Assembly: GCA_023386585.1 (NCBI GenBank)
Contig: JAEWJM010000003.1
Location: 186,001 to 250,000 of the forward strand
Direction of reading: 5' to 3'
Origin: Bacteroidota bacterium
GTDB taxonomy: Bacteria > Bacteroidota > Bacteroidia > Flavobacteriales > Flavobacteriaceae
DNA: 64,000 bases
Both the position numbers and the translations under genes were made by a program. A model generated the notes under the pieces. That model saw only the letters and a program-made list of their open reading frames with translations. It was not told where the DNA came from and ran no database searches. Position 1 is the first letter of the stretch. Every line of letters begins with the position of its first letter. This document shows positions 24,029 through 32,819 of this stretch, in pieces.

Positions 24029-25021
24029 TTATCTGACGATGAACTTGAGTCGGTTGCTATCGATAATTGCGAAATACAATCCCGAAGTCAGTTTACTTAC
24101 GTCAATTGAGCCGCTGACCGAAACAATTCCGTTTGCCACAATGCGGCCGCTGACATCGACAATCCTATAATCGGTTGCAACCTCAAGGCCACTGATCGAA
24201 ATGGTTGTAGTTGCCGGATTTGGATACAACGCCACGCGATCCCGATTATAGCCGGGAAGCGCCAATTGATCGCTGCCCCAGTTCGAGCTGTTGCCGGTGA
24301 GTGCAAAATTGAGAAGCGTTCCATTTGTAGCGTTGACGTCGGTTAAAGTTGTTTCGGAAAGGTTATCGCCGTACGGAATTCCCTGGTCAAATTTATAATA
24401 CAATTTCAGATTCGTTTCAGCCGAAGCATTTGCAACTTCGCCGTCGGCCACAATCGCGGTAATATCAGAAGGCGATAATTCCCTGTCCCAAAGTGAAACC
24501 TCGTCGATTTTACCATCGTGATACCAATTGAATGCCTGATAGGTTACGACGCCAATCTGGAAATCAGCAGGCGCTAACGACGCAGCGGGTACCGAACCAA
24601 ATGCCGGAATCGAGCCGACTTCAACATCGTTCGCGTAAAGCTTCAGCGTCGAACCGTTATAAACCAGGAAGAATTGTGTCCATTCATTTAGCGTGAGGCC
24701 GGTGTAAGTAATTGTGAATGCAATTCCATCGGAGTTGCGGAAACGCGCCTCCACATCGGAACTCGACAATTGGATCAGGTAAAAATCGAAATTCGCCTCG
24801 TTGCGGAAGCCTGCAAAGCCATTGAAATCGGGAAAGCCAGATGAAATGCGCCGCGGAAAAACCTTGCATGACATTGAAACTGCTGTAGCGTTGGCCACAA
24901 GATTGGACGCATTTGGTACGATTACCGAATCGTCAATTCCGTCGAAATCGAGGTAATTATTTTGCGCTGTTGCGGCAGAAAAAATGGTGACGACGGTCAG
25001 AAGGAGTAGTTTTTTAAACAT
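24029..25021 (-). CDS. Secreted LamG-domain protein with T9SS sorting signal
   Basis: 330 residues. Signal peptide (MFKKLLLLTVVTIFSAATAQ), then a LamG/concanavalin-type jelly roll (about 21-215): YLDFDGIDDSVIVPNAS, WTQFFLVYNGSTLKLYAND and GKIDEVSLWDRELSPSDI. The last 80 residues form a type A C-terminal domain of the type IX secretion system (YPNPATTTISISG, DVSGRIVANG, LTSGLYFAII). The protein is therefore expected to cross the outer membrane by T9SS and be released or bound to the surface. The ligand is unknown; LamG folds commonly bind carbohydrates. Convergent with the ABC-F gene. Confidence 0.9.
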   Translation of the reverse strand: MFKKLLLLTVVTIFSAATAQNNYLDFDGIDDSVIVPNASNLVANATAVSMSCKVFPRRISSGFPDFNGFAGFRNEANFDFYLIQLSSSDVEARFRNSDGIAFTITYTGLTLNEWTQFFLVYNGSTLKLYANDVEVGSIPAFGSVPAASLAPADFQIGVVTYQAFNWYHDGKIDEVSLWDRELSPSDITAIVADGEVANASAETNLKLYYKFDQGIPYGDNLSETTLTDVNATNGTLLNFALTGNSSNWGSDQLALPGYNRDRVALYPNPATTTISISGLEVATDYRIVDVSGRIVANGIVSVSGSIDVSKLTSGLYFAIIDSNRLKFIVR

Positions 25022-25055
25022 AGGAAGTTGATTTTGTTTGTGTTGGATCGTAAAG

Positions 25056-25913
25056 CTAGGATTTATTTTGCAAAAACGGAGATTTGTTCAGTCGGAGAAC
25101 GAAGATCATCGACTCGGTTTCATCGGAATCCTTGTCTTCGCAAAGCAGGAATGAAATAGTATTGGCAGTTTCTTCGAAAAATGAGACGCCTTCAAATTTG
25201 TGGGTTGGCGAAATTACTGTAGTGAATTGCACCGACAAACTTTGCAAGTCGATCGATCCAATCAGGCTGCCGGCGACGGCACCGTCTCCGTAAGTGGAAT
25301 TTCCGGCTTCGGCAGCGGCGATGAAGAAAAGCCGGTCTTTATACACCGTCGCGTCGGTGAATGAAGCGCGACAACCTGCAATCTCAGGAAGCGCAATAGC
25401 GTGAAAAGTAACCTCACACGATTCTTTGAACGGATTTGCCGAAAAGACGAAGAGTCCATTTTTGTTTCCCGGTCCATTCCCGCGCTGAAGTAGAAACCAT
25501 TTATTTTCTGAAACCGCCGCGCCTTCGATATTGAAATCGGCCGGCTCAATTGCTGCGACATTTCGCAGATTTTCGTAGAACTGGTCGAGATTCCGCGCTT
25601 GTGCACTTTTAGTTTCAGTATCGAAAATCACCAGTTTATTCCTGTTTTCGGTCGAACCTGAGCTAAAAATGTAAAGCAATTTTCCTTCGGCGGCGATGGC
25701 TTCAAAATCAGCTTTTAGGTTTTTCGGAAGATTATCCTGCGAAGAATCGGGTAGGAGCGGCCAATGTTTGACAACTGCTGATTCGAGATTGTATTCAACC
25801 AGCATGTTGCGCTTGTCGGAAATGAGATAGACATTCCCGTTACTGAAGTGCAGTCCGGAAGCTGCGCCGACTCCGCTTATGCTGATAAAAGGCTGGATCG
25901 TGAAATTAGCCAT
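25056..25913 (-). CDS. Uncharacterised protein, possibly beta-propeller
   Basis: 285 residues from the ATG at 25913 (MANFTIQPFISISGVGAASG). No signal peptide. The sequence has regularly spaced short strand-turn units (GLHFSNGNVYLISDKRN, DFEAIAAEGKLLYIFSSGS, DFNIEGAAVSENKWFLLQRGN, DATVYKDRLFFIAAAE), reminiscent of phytase-like or DPP-type propellers. I do not recognise a family with certainty and propose no function. The frame is open for a further 45 codons to 26048, but that part is repeat copy D and is rejected. Divergent from the PPK2 gene. Confidence 0.6.
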   Translation of the reverse strand: MANFTIQPFISISGVGAASGLHFSNGNVYLISDKRNMLVEYNLESAVVKHWPLLPDSSQDNLPKNLKADFEAIAAEGKLLYIFSSGSTENRNKLVIFDTETKSAQARNLDQFYENLRNVAAIEPADFNIEGAAVSENKWFLLQRGNGPGNKNGLFVFSANPFKESCEVTFHAIALPEIAGCRASFTDATVYKDRLFFIAAAEAGNSTYGDGAVAGSLIGSIDLQSLSVQFTTVISPTHKFEGVSFFEETANTISFLLCEDKDSDETESMIFVLRLNKSPFLQNKS

Positions 25914-25922
25914 ACACTTTTT

Positions 25923-25992
25923 TAGCCCCGATTGCAGCGGCATCCTTTTTCGAGGTACGAGAAAAAGATATAGCGGAAAGCGGGAATTGCTA
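25923..25992 (+). repeat. Intergenic palindromic repeat, copy D
   Basis: TAGCCCCGATTGCAGCGG..ATCCTTTT, core TCG-AGGTA-CGA, AAAAGATATAGCGGAAAGC..GGGAATTGCTA. This is the most typical copy and ends in TAGC / GCTA. It lies between two divergent genes, so it is not a terminator of either. Confidence 0.8.
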
Positions 25993-26037
25993 CTGAAAAT
26001 TTGTAAATTAAGACCTTGACTAAGATAGGGTTTATCC

Positions 26038-26916
26038 ATGAAAAACATTGAATCTACTGACTACCGCGTTGCCGGGCGCATTTCGTTGAAGAGCGTGCCG
26101 ACGGTTCCCGATTTTGAAATTTCGGAAGATGACGGAAAAGATCTGCTCAAGGATCTGGCTGAAAATATCGGAAAATTTCAGGAGCGTATGTATGCGCAAA
26201 ACCGATATTCGGTGCTGATTTGCCTGCAGGGAATGGATACATCGGGCAAGGACAGCCTGATTCGCGAGGTTTTTTCGGAGATAAATCCCCGTGGCGTTGT
26301 TGTGCACAGTTTTAAAACGCCGACATCAAGCGAACTGGAGCACGATTATCTGTGGCGGCATTATCTCGCGCTTCCCGAAAAGGGCAAAATTGCTGTTTTT
26401 AACCGAACGCATTATGAGAATGTGCTTGTTACGAGAGTTCATCCTGAATATCTTTTGAATGAAAATCTCCCTGAAATCTCTTCAGTTGACGATGTGAGCG
26501 ACGAATTCTGGCACAGCCGAATGGAGCAGATGAAGAACTTTGAGCGTCATCTGGTAGAAAATGGCACGATCGTGATCAAATTATTTTTGCATTTGTCGAA
26601 GGAAGAGCAGCGGCAGCGGCTATTGCGAAGGCTGGATGAGGCAAAGCACAACTGGAAGTTCAGTCCGAATGACCTCAAAGAGCGTGAGCGATGGGATGAT
26701 TATATGCTTTGTTATGAAGATGCGATAAATCGGACATCAACCGATATTGCGCCATGGCATGTGATTCCAGCCGATGATAAATTGTCGACCCGCATTATTG
26801 CTGCGAAGCTGATTGCTGACGAATTGGAGAAATATCCGCAAGTGCAATTTCCGGAACTTGACGAAAAAATACAGGAGCGGGTCTCGGAATACCGCCGGGC
26901 ACTTGAACAGGAATAA
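26038..26916 (+). CDS. Polyphosphate kinase 2 family protein
   Basis: 292 residues. Polyphosphate:nucleotide phosphotransferase of the PPK2 family: Walker A-like GMDTSGKD (65-72), the NPRGVVVHSFKTPTSSELEHDYLWR segment, Walker B-like IAVFNRTHYENVLVTRVHPE, and lid residues RLLRRLDEAKHNWKFSPNDLKERERWDDY. These enzymes transfer phosphate between polyphosphate and NDP or NMP. Which nucleotides are used cannot be read from the sequence alone. Starts at ATG 26038, 43 nt after repeat copy D. Confidence 0.9.
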   Translation: MKNIESTDYRVAGRISLKSVPTVPDFEISEDDGKDLLKDLAENIGKFQERMYAQNRYSVLICLQGMDTSGKDSLIREVFSEINPRGVVVHSFKTPTSSELEHDYLWRHYLALPEKGKIAVFNRTHYENVLVTRVHPEYLLNENLPEISSVDDVSDEFWHSRMEQMKNFERHLVENGTIVIKLFLHLSKEEQRQRLLRRLDEAKHNWKFSPNDLKERERWDDYMLCYEDAINRTSTDIAPWHVIPADDKLSTRIIAAKLIADELEKYPQVQFPELDEKIQERVSEYRRALEQE

Positions 26917-26918
26917 AA

Positions 26919-26941
26919 AAAAGCGCCCGTTAAGGCGCTTT
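26919..26941. terminator. Bidirectional terminator
   Basis: AAAGCGCC-CGTTAA-GGCGCTTT with eight T on the minus strand; mainly serves the minus-strand outer membrane protein gene and may also end the PPK2 transcript. Confidence 0.75.
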
Positions 26942-26963
26942 CAGCAGTCGTTGGTTTTTATTA

Positions 26964-27524
26964 TTAGAGTCGGAATCCATAAGCGAGGCGCAGTGCGACT
27001 TGTCCGACGCCTTTTCCGCCATCTTGCGTCGGGAAATCGGAATAATGTTCGTACCGCAGGCTGATGTCAACATTCTTGGTCGCATATCCAATACTTGGAG
27101 AAAGGATCAGCGTGTTGTCGACTGCACCGCTGTAGTCGTTTGTAATTGGGAATCCGGCGCCGGCTTCAGCCATTGCATACCAACTGTCTTCCCACCAGAA
27201 TGCTTTAAATCCAGCTTTTACCGGAATAAAGCCAAGGTCTTTGATGCCGTTGCCAATGAAGAGATTTGTAAAACCCGTTGTAAGGCTGATTGACATTCTT
27301 TTTGAGAAGTCGTATTGAAGCCTGGCATCGGCCCCGAGGCTGAAATCATACAGGTCGTCGGTGACATATCCACCGCTCACTCCGAAACCAAGGCGCCATC
27401 CCTGGTCGTAGGTCGTGGGATCTCCCACAATGCTCTTCGCAACCTCGCTCTGTTGCGCACTTACGTTAGCACCAAAGAACAGCGCTGCTGCCAATAATGC
27501 AAATCTTAATTTTAAAGTTTTCAT
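26964..27524 (-). CDS. Outer membrane beta-barrel protein
   Basis: 186 residues. Signal peptide MKTLKLRFALLAAALFFGANVSAQ, then a strand-rich body with alternating aromatic and small residues (WRLGFGVSGGYVTDD, GADARLQYDFSKRMSISLTTGFTN, VDISLRYEHYSDF) and a final strand ending in Leu (QVALRLAYGFRL), which fits a barrel assembled by BAM. Small (about eight strands) and of unknown role. A TAACTTTG box on the minus strand (27572-27565) lies about 41 nt before the start. Confidence 0.75.
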   Translation of the reverse strand: MKTLKLRFALLAAALFFGANVSAQQSEVAKSIVGDPTTYDQGWRLGFGVSGGYVTDDLYDFSLGADARLQYDFSKRMSISLTTGFTNLFIGNGIKDLGFIPVKAGFKAFWWEDSWYAMAEAGAGFPITNDYSGAVDNTLILSPSIGYATKNVDISLRYEHYSDFPTQDGGKGVGQVALRLAYGFRL

Positions 27525-27826
27525 AGTTTTCGATTTTAGGTTTTACTTTATTCGGGTTTGATGTCAAAGTTATATGCACGCCTAGTAAATCGTTTTATAT
27601 AATTATAAGATGGAGGATTGCCAAGCCGCATAATTCGACGTTTTTCCAGTCGCGGAAGCCGCGCAATCCCTTGTATTAGTGAGAATTTCAATGATGAATG
27701 GATGTTAGCGCCTATAGTGACCGATTTCTTACTTTTGGGAATTTTTTAGCAGATATCTTTAGATAATTTTAACGGTTCGAAGTCGAAAATGCTTTTTCCG
27801 GGCTTACCTTTGCCGCAAAAAAATTA
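27525..27826. other. Non-coding 302-bp stretch with one folded segment
   Basis: Divergent gap between the outer membrane protein and the MATE gene. It carries the two promoters (27565-27572 minus, 27805-27812 plus). Between them a segment (27615-27669) can pair as GGATTGC / GCAATCC with an inner CCGC / GCGG. No reading frame is supported. Confidence 0.55.
27805..27812 (+). promoter_or_regulatory. -7 box of the MATE gene
   Basis: TACCTTTG, 14 nt before the GTG start; no clear upstream TTG. Confidence 0.4.
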
Positions 27827-29218
27827 GTGGATTTCAGTCGGTATACTAAAGAATTTTCTTATAATATAAAGCTTGCTTACCCGGTTATTTTGGGAATGCT
27901 CGGCCATACTTTCATCGGGATTGTCGACAATATCATGGTCGGAAAGCTTGGCAGTACCGAATTGGCTGCCGTTTCGCTGGGCAACAGCATGATTTTTATA
28001 GCGATGTCGATCGGCATTGGCTTTTCGACAGCGATTACGCCAATTGTGGCCGAAGCCGATGCCGAAGGCGACCACAAAAAGATCCGTTCGGCGTTTCATC
28101 ACGGTTTGTTCCTTTGCACCGTTCTCGGTTTTTCGCTGTTTACTTTGGTAGTTATTTCCAAGCCATTGATGGGCTTGCTGCAACAGCCAAAGGAAGTGAT
28201 TGACCTTGCTGCGCCATATCTTGATTGGGTTGCGTTTTCGCTGGTCCCGCTGATCATTTATCAAGGTTACAAGCAGTTTGCCGATGGACTATCGATGACC
28301 AAATATTCGATGTACGCCATTGTAATGGCAAACATTGTCCATGTGATGTTGAATTATGCACTGATTTACGGGATCTGGATTATTCCGCCAATGGGAATCG
28401 TTGGCGCGGCACTGGGAACGGTTTTGAGTCGGATCATTATGGTAATCTTTATGCACCTGATTCTTTCGCGAAGGGAAAAATTGAAGTATTATTTCAAAAA
28501 ATTCAGCTTTAGCGAGATTCGCAAAACAAAGGTGCGAAAGATCGTCTCGCTTGGGTTTCCTTCAGCGATGCAAATGCTGTTCGAGGTGACGTTGTTCACG
28601 GCAGCAATCTGGCTATGCGGAAACATTGGTAAGACCAGTCAGGCAGCAAACCAAATCGCTTTGAGTCTGGCGACAGTAACTTTTATGTTCGCCATGGGAT
28701 TGAGCGTAACTGCAATGATTCGCGTGAGCAATCAGAAAGGCTACCACGATTACCGCCAGCTCGTGGTCGTGGCCAGATCCATTTTCCTGCTTGCCGTAAT
28801 CGTCGAAACCATTTTCGCGTTGCTGTTTATCGCGTTGCATCGTTACCTTCCGCATTTTTTCCTGGATATGGATAATGTCGCGCAGTTTTCGGCTAATCAG
28901 GAAGTTATTGCGATCGCATCGAAATTGTTGATCGTAGCCGCGTTTTTTCAGATTTGTGACGGCGTGCAGGTGGTTGTTCTCGGGGCGTTGCGTGGACTAC
29001 AGGACGTGAAGATTCCGATGTACATCACATTTGTTGCATATTGGATAATCGGTTTTCCGATATCGATATTTCTCGGAAAATACACCTCGTTGCAGGCGAC
29101 CGGAGTCTGGATCGGGCTTCTCGCCGGACTCACATCAGCCGCTTTATTTTTGTATATTCGCTTTGCCGCGCTGACAAAGAGGCTCATTATCGAACACGCG
29201 GAAACACAATCAAATTAG
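27827..29218 (+). CDS. MATE-family multidrug efflux transporter
   Basis: 463 residues with a GTG start (GTG GAT TTC AGT). Twelve membrane segments can be traced; characteristic blocks are YPVILGMLGHTFIGIVDNIMVGKLGSTELAAVSLGNS in the first half and SLGFPSAMQMLFEVTLFTAAIWL plus TSQAANQIALSLATVTFMFAMGLSVTAMIRV in the second, the NorM-type repeats. Exports cationic drugs or metabolites driven by Na+ or H+. The GTG is 14 nt after the -7 box. The small acidic gene follows 8 nt downstream. Confidence 0.92.
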   Translation: MDFSRYTKEFSYNIKLAYPVILGMLGHTFIGIVDNIMVGKLGSTELAAVSLGNSMIFIAMSIGIGFSTAITPIVAEADAEGDHKKIRSAFHHGLFLCTVLGFSLFTLVVISKPLMGLLQQPKEVIDLAAPYLDWVAFSLVPLIIYQGYKQFADGLSMTKYSMYAIVMANIVHVMLNYALIYGIWIIPPMGIVGAALGTVLSRIIMVIFMHLILSRREKLKYYFKKFSFSEIRKTKVRKIVSLGFPSAMQMLFEVTLFTAAIWLCGNIGKTSQAANQIALSLATVTFMFAMGLSVTAMIRVSNQKGYHDYRQLVVVARSIFLLAVIVETIFALLFIALHRYLPHFFLDMDNVAQFSANQEVIAIASKLLIVAAFFQICDGVQVVVLGALRGLQDVKIPMYITFVAYWIIGFPISIFLGKYTSLQATGVWIGLLAGLTSAALFLYIRFAALTKRLIIEHAETQSN

Positions 29219-29226
29219 AAATCCTC

Positions 29227-29454
29227 ATGAATTTACCCAAGTTTCTTTTAGGTGACAACACCGATTTTCCCGAAGATATTTTTATTATCCATTTGGACTA
29301 TCCGCGCTTTATCATCAATCTGAAAGACGATGAAGTCGAGTTTATGGAGGAAGCGGAAGACCTTGACGAAGCCGAATTAAATGAGGTAATGGAAGGGCTT
29401 ATTGCCGAAGCGAATGAATTCTACGACCGCGAGATTGAGCGCTACGAGGACTGA
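29227..29454 (+). CDS. Small acidic protein of unknown function
   Basis: 75 residues beginning MNLPKFLLGDNTDFPEDIFIIH. Very acidic, with an acidic helix in the second half (EFMEEAEDLDEAELNEVMEGLIAEANEFYD). The ATG at 29227 is the natural start; a longer frame beginning inside the MATE gene is a shadow. It lies 8 nt after the MATE stop, and its last 13 nt overlap the convergent meaB 3' end. I do not know a function. Confidence 0.65.
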   Translation: MNLPKFLLGDNTDFPEDIFIIHLDYPRFIINLKDDEVEFMEEAEDLDEAELNEVMEGLIAEANEFYDREIERYED

Positions 29455-30542
29455 TTTCTCTTGAAATAGATTTCAAGCAGGCGCTGTGCCGCAACGAATG
29501 GCGAGATTTCCTGACGTCCGACCGCAAGTTTCATTTCCGCAACTAATGGTTCAATCGCAGGATCGGAATAAAATCTGCCCAACAATTCCGAATTTATAGT
29601 TTCCAGCATCCAATAGCGGCTTTGTTCGTTCCGGCGTGCCATAAAATAGCCGTTGTTCTCGGTTAGTTTTAAGTATTCAAGAACCGTATTCCAGATTTCT
29701 TCAATGCCTTCCCGTGTGATTGCGCTGCAGGTCGTGGCTTTTGGCGTCCATCCGGAATTTGTTGGCGGAAACAGGTGAAGCGCCCGATTGAATTCGCCTT
29801 TGGCCATTGTCGCCCGTTTTTTGTTCTCACCATCGGCTTTGTTGATCACGACGGCATCAGCCATTTCCATGATCCCGCGCTTGATTCCCTGAAGTTCATC
29901 GCCGGCGCCGGCGATTTTCAATAGAAGGAAAAAATCTACCATTCCATGGACAGCGGTTTCACTTTGGCCAACGCCAACAGTCTCTATAATTATAACATCG
30001 AAGCCTGCGGCTTCACAAAGTGTTATTGTTTCTCGCGTTTTTCGGGCAACTCCGCCTAAAGTTTCACCGGATGCTGAAGGCCTTATGTATGCGTTCGGAT
30101 CTTTCACCAATTCTTCCATTCGGGTTTTATCACCAAGAATGCTTCCGTGCGATATGGTGCTGCTCGGATCGACAGCCAAAACGGCTACACGCTTGCCCAA
30201 AGCGGTCAGGTGTTTTCCAAAGGCTTCAATAAAAGTGCTTTTTCCAACGCCGGGAACGCCAGTAATCCCAATGCGAACCGATTTACCGGAATGGGGAAGG
30301 CACTGACTGACAATTTTTGACGCCTTTTCAACATGCTCGGGATTTGTACTTTCGAGTACTGTGATAGCACGGCTGAGTGAAGTCATATTTCCGTTCACGA
30401 TACCCGCTACGAGTTCATCAGCGGTGGGCGATGCCAATCTAAGTGAACGCATTTTTGTGGCAGCATGCGGACTGATATTCCCCGCCGCCGGTACGCCATC
30501 GCGTTCAGTAAGTGCAGAAGTTTCTTTTTTTTTCTTTTCCAC
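29442..30542 (-). CDS. meaB: Methylmalonyl-CoA mutase chaperone GTPase MeaB/ArgK
   Basis: 366 residues with a GTG start (minus strand GTG GAA AAG). G3E GTPase motifs: Walker A GVPGVGKS (95-102), VAVLAVDPSSTISHGSILGDKTRM, IIETVGVGQSE, and NKAD for guanine. MeaB protects and reloads methylmalonyl-CoA mutase with adenosylcobalamin, so it is functionally tied to the mutase genes at 1-3058 and the adenosyltransferase at 36613. The first 30 residues are poorly ordered and low in conservation; an alternative start is Met31. A run of nine A lies near the start. Divergent from the FAD-linked oxidase. Confidence 0.94.
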   Translation of the reverse strand: MEKKKKETSALTERDGVPAAGNISPHAATKMRSLRLASPTADELVAGIVNGNMTSLSRAITVLESTNPEHVEKASKIVSQCLPHSGKSVRIGITGVPGVGKSTFIEAFGKHLTALGKRVAVLAVDPSSTISHGSILGDKTRMEELVKDPNAYIRPSASGETLGGVARKTRETITLCEAAGFDVIIIETVGVGQSETAVHGMVDFFLLLKIAGAGDELQGIKRGIMEMADAVVINKADGENKKRATMAKGEFNRALHLFPPTNSGWTPKATTCSAITREGIEEIWNTVLEYLKLTENNGYFMARRNEQSRYWMLETINSELLGRFYSDPAIEPLVAEMKLAVGRQEISPFVAAQRLLEIYFKRNQSS

Positions 30543-30639
30543 CGCAAAAAATAAAGGTAAATGTAGGGAATGCGACTAAAATATCGCGTTGCCTCAGCGG
30601 GAAATTATGAATGTTGCGTAATTTTAAGGCCGACAAAAT

Positions 30640-32058
30640 ATGGCTATGGAACCGATTCTTTCTTCCGAAATCCTCGACGAATTTACCTTATTGCTTGGCG
30701 CGGAAAATGTTTTCACCGATCAGGAAACGTGTACTTTGTTCGGCAGCGACCAAACCGAAGATCTTGTTTTCCCGCCTTCGGTCGTGCTCAAGCCATCGAC
30801 TCCGGAAGAAATCTCCACAATCCTAAAAATTGCCAATCGAAACAAAATTCCCGTGACGCCTATTGGTGGGCAAACCGGGCTCAGCGGCGGCGCACTCAGT
30901 GTTAAAGGCGGAATCGGACTTTCAATGTTGCGGTTCAACAAGATCATTGATATTGACGAAAATAACCTTCAGGTTACCGTTGAACCCGCTGTAATTACAC
31001 AAATCCTCCGTGAAGCTGTTGCCGAACGCGGACTCTTCTATCCGCCGGATCCGAGTAGTCAGGGAAGCTGTTTTATTGGCGGAAATGTTGCCGAAAATGC
31101 AGGCGGCGCGAGAGCGGTGAAATATGGAGTTACGAAAGATTACGTCCTGAACCTCGAAGTGGTGCTTGCCAATGGCGACATCATTTGGACAGGTGCAAAT
31201 ACGCTCAAGAATTCCACCGGATACAACCTGACGCAGTTGATGGTTGGTAGCGAAGGCACGCTCGGCGTAATCACGAAGATTGTCATGAAGTTGCTTCCGG
31301 CAAACAAGCACAATATCCTGATGCTCGTTCCTTTCTACGATCCGGAGCAGGCGTGTGAAGCGGTTTCAAGGATTTTTAAGGCGGGAATCGTTCCAAGCGC
31401 ATTGGAGTTTATGGAGCGCGATGCAATCGACTGGACGCTGCGGTATGTTGACGGCGTGAGCCTGACGATCAAAGATGAAGTAAAGGCACATTTGCTGATT
31501 GAAGTCGACGGAAATCATCCCGACGTTTTGTTTTCGGAAGCCGAAAAGATTGCCGAAGTTGTCGAGCAGTTTCAAATTGATGACATTCTTTTTGCAGACA
31601 CCGAAGATCAGAAAAATGCGCTTTGGAAGCTACGCCGTGCGGTGGGCGAAGCAGTAAAATCAAATTCGATATATAAGGAAGAAGATACCGTGGTGCCGCG
31701 TTATGAGCTGCCAACGCTTTTGCGCGGAATAAAAGAAATCGGTTTAAAGTACGGTTTCAAATCGGTTTGTTACGGCCATGCCGGCGATGGGAACCTTCAC
31801 GTTAATATTGTCAAGGAATCGATGTCGGATGCCGACTGGGAACAAAAAATCCCGAAAGGAATCCGGGAAATTTTTGAATTGACGGTAAGCCTTAAAGGCA
31901 CACTGTCGGGCGAGCACGGAATCGGATACGTTCAGAAAAATTATATGGATATTGCCTTTGGCGCCTCGCATTTGAAATTGATGAAAGGCATTAAGGACAT
32001 TTTCGACCCGAACGGAATCCTCAATCCCGGAAAAATATTTCCTGACGATCTGGCCTAA
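30640..32058 (+). CDS. FAD-linked oxidase (D-2-hydroxyacid dehydrogenase, GlcD-like)
   Basis: 472 residues. N-terminal PCMH-type FAD domain (TPIGGQTGLSGGALSVKGGIGLSMLRFNKI, AENAGGARAVKYGVTKDYVL, VGSEGTLGVITKIVMKL) and C-terminal FAD-oxidase domain ending in YGHAGDGNLHVNI, GEHGIGYVQKNYM and IFDPNGILNPGKIFP. Members oxidise D-lactate, glycolate or D-2-hydroxyglutarate; no partner iron-sulfur subunit is encoded here, so the electron acceptor is unknown. Start ATG 30640 or 30646 (MAMEP). Its stop overlaps the small gene on the other strand. Confidence 0.88.
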   Translation: MAMEPILSSEILDEFTLLLGAENVFTDQETCTLFGSDQTEDLVFPPSVVLKPSTPEEISTILKIANRNKIPVTPIGGQTGLSGGALSVKGGIGLSMLRFNKIIDIDENNLQVTVEPAVITQILREAVAERGLFYPPDPSSQGSCFIGGNVAENAGGARAVKYGVTKDYVLNLEVVLANGDIIWTGANTLKNSTGYNLTQLMVGSEGTLGVITKIVMKLLPANKHNILMLVPFYDPEQACEAVSRIFKAGIVPSALEFMERDAIDWTLRYVDGVSLTIKDEVKAHLLIEVDGNHPDVLFSEAEKIAEVVEQFQIDDILFADTEDQKNALWKLRRAVGEAVKSNSIYKEEDTVVPRYELPTLLRGIKEIGLKYGFKSVCYGHAGDGNLHVNIVKESMSDADWEQKIPKGIREIFELTVSLKGTLSGEHGIGYVQKNYMDIAFGASHLKLMKGIKDIFDPNGILNPGKIFPDDLA

Positions 32059-32165
32059 TCCCTTTTCGGGCTGTTTTTCTTATCGCGCTTTTCCTGCTTC
32101 TTTTCCTTCGCTGTTTTCAGCGGCTCTTTTTTGTCAGACTTCCTGACATTTAATCCTTTTGCCAT
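32055..32165 (-). CDS. Small lysine-rich protein (36 residues)
   Basis: The frame runs from ATG at 32165 to TAG at 32055: MAKGLNVRKSDKKEPLKTAK, then a KEKKQEKRDKKN-type basic helix ending in SPKRD. Lys, Arg and Glu make up over half of the residues. The start follows an A/T-rich leader with a possible -7 box TATATTTA (32188-32181). The end overlaps the stop of the FAD-linked oxidase gene by 3 nt. I recall similar short MAKG-initiated basic proteins in other flavobacteria, but no function. Too short for most gene finders. Confidence 0.55.
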   Translation of the reverse strand: MAKGLNVRKSDKKEPLKTAKEKKQEKRDKKNSPKRD

Positions 32166-32214
32166 GATTTGTATTTATTGTAAATATATCAACTCCGCCA
32201 GACAGACACAAATA

Positions 32215-32745
32215 TTATTCGAACCCGCAGGTAGAATTAATGCCATCGGGAAGCGTATTGTCAAGGAATTTGAATTTCCATGTCTTTCCTGACGTTATGG
32301 CCATCAGCCTGGCATTATACACAATCAAAAAGGCGTTGCGTTTTTTTTCGTAGGTGATGGTCTGGGCACCGTAGCGCTGTTTCAATTCCGCCTGCATTTT
32401 TGCAACCTCGATCGGTTTGAAATAGGTAACCCTAATGACATTCCTGAAATTCACCAGGGTCACCTGTTCACCGTTCTTGTTCGTTAACGGCCCGATGTTG
32501 TATTTGACGGTGGTGAATACGTACCTGAATTTTGAATTGTCATTCAGGAAATATTGATCCAACTGATCGTACAGTTCCTTTTGGGTTGAATTGCTGCAAA
32601 GCGATGCCGCGATTGCCTCAAGATCAATATCATTAAATGACGTATAAAATTTTTGAAGGTCGTTTTTAAGAGAAGCCGCCGTCTGTGAAAACCCAATCTG
32701 GATTGGTGCGATAAGCACTATAACCAGCAAAATTAGCTTTTTCAT
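32215..32745 (-). CDS. Secreted protein of unknown function
   Basis: 176 residues. Signal peptide (MKKLILLVIVLIAPIQIGFSQ) and a soluble body with ENLKKFY-like helix (SLKNDLQKFYTSFNDIDLEAIAASLCS) and a beta-rich second half (YVFTTVKYNIGPLTNKNGEQVTLVNFRNVIRVTYF, MAITSGKTWKFKFL). Two cysteines remain in the mature chain (in ASLCSN and near the end, STCGFE) and could form a disulfide. No family recognised. Preceded by TATCTTTG (32769-32762), which overlaps the secA terminator. Confidence 0.65.
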   Translation of the reverse strand: MKKLILLVIVLIAPIQIGFSQTAASLKNDLQKFYTSFNDIDLEAIAASLCSNSTQKELYDQLDQYFLNDNSKFRYVFTTVKYNIGPLTNKNGEQVTLVNFRNVIRVTYFKPIEVAKMQAELKQRYGAQTITYEKKRNAFLIVYNARLMAITSGKTWKFKFLDNTLPDGINSTCGFE

Positions 32746-32761
32746 TTCGCGTGCGTTTTAC

Positions 32762-32769
32762 CAAAGATA
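32762..32769 (-). promoter_or_regulatory. -7 box of the 32215-32745 gene
   Basis: TATCTTTG, 16 nt before the start codon, immediately next to the secA terminator stem; no clear TTG. Confidence 0.4.
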
Positions 32770-32770
32770 A

Positions 32771-32803
32771 AAAATCCCCGAAAGCTTTTGCCTCCGGGGA
32801 TTG
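32771..32803 (-). terminator. Terminator of secA
   Basis: Minus strand AATCCCC / GGGGATT stem followed by TTTTTT; directly after the secA stop. Confidence 0.75.
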
Positions 32804-32819
32804 TTAATGTGCGATTGCG

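Noticed and set aside
29041..29226. Longer N-terminus for the small acidic protein at 29227
   Set aside because: The extra region is inside the MATE coding sequence in another frame; the ATG at 29227 gives the conserved-looking start.
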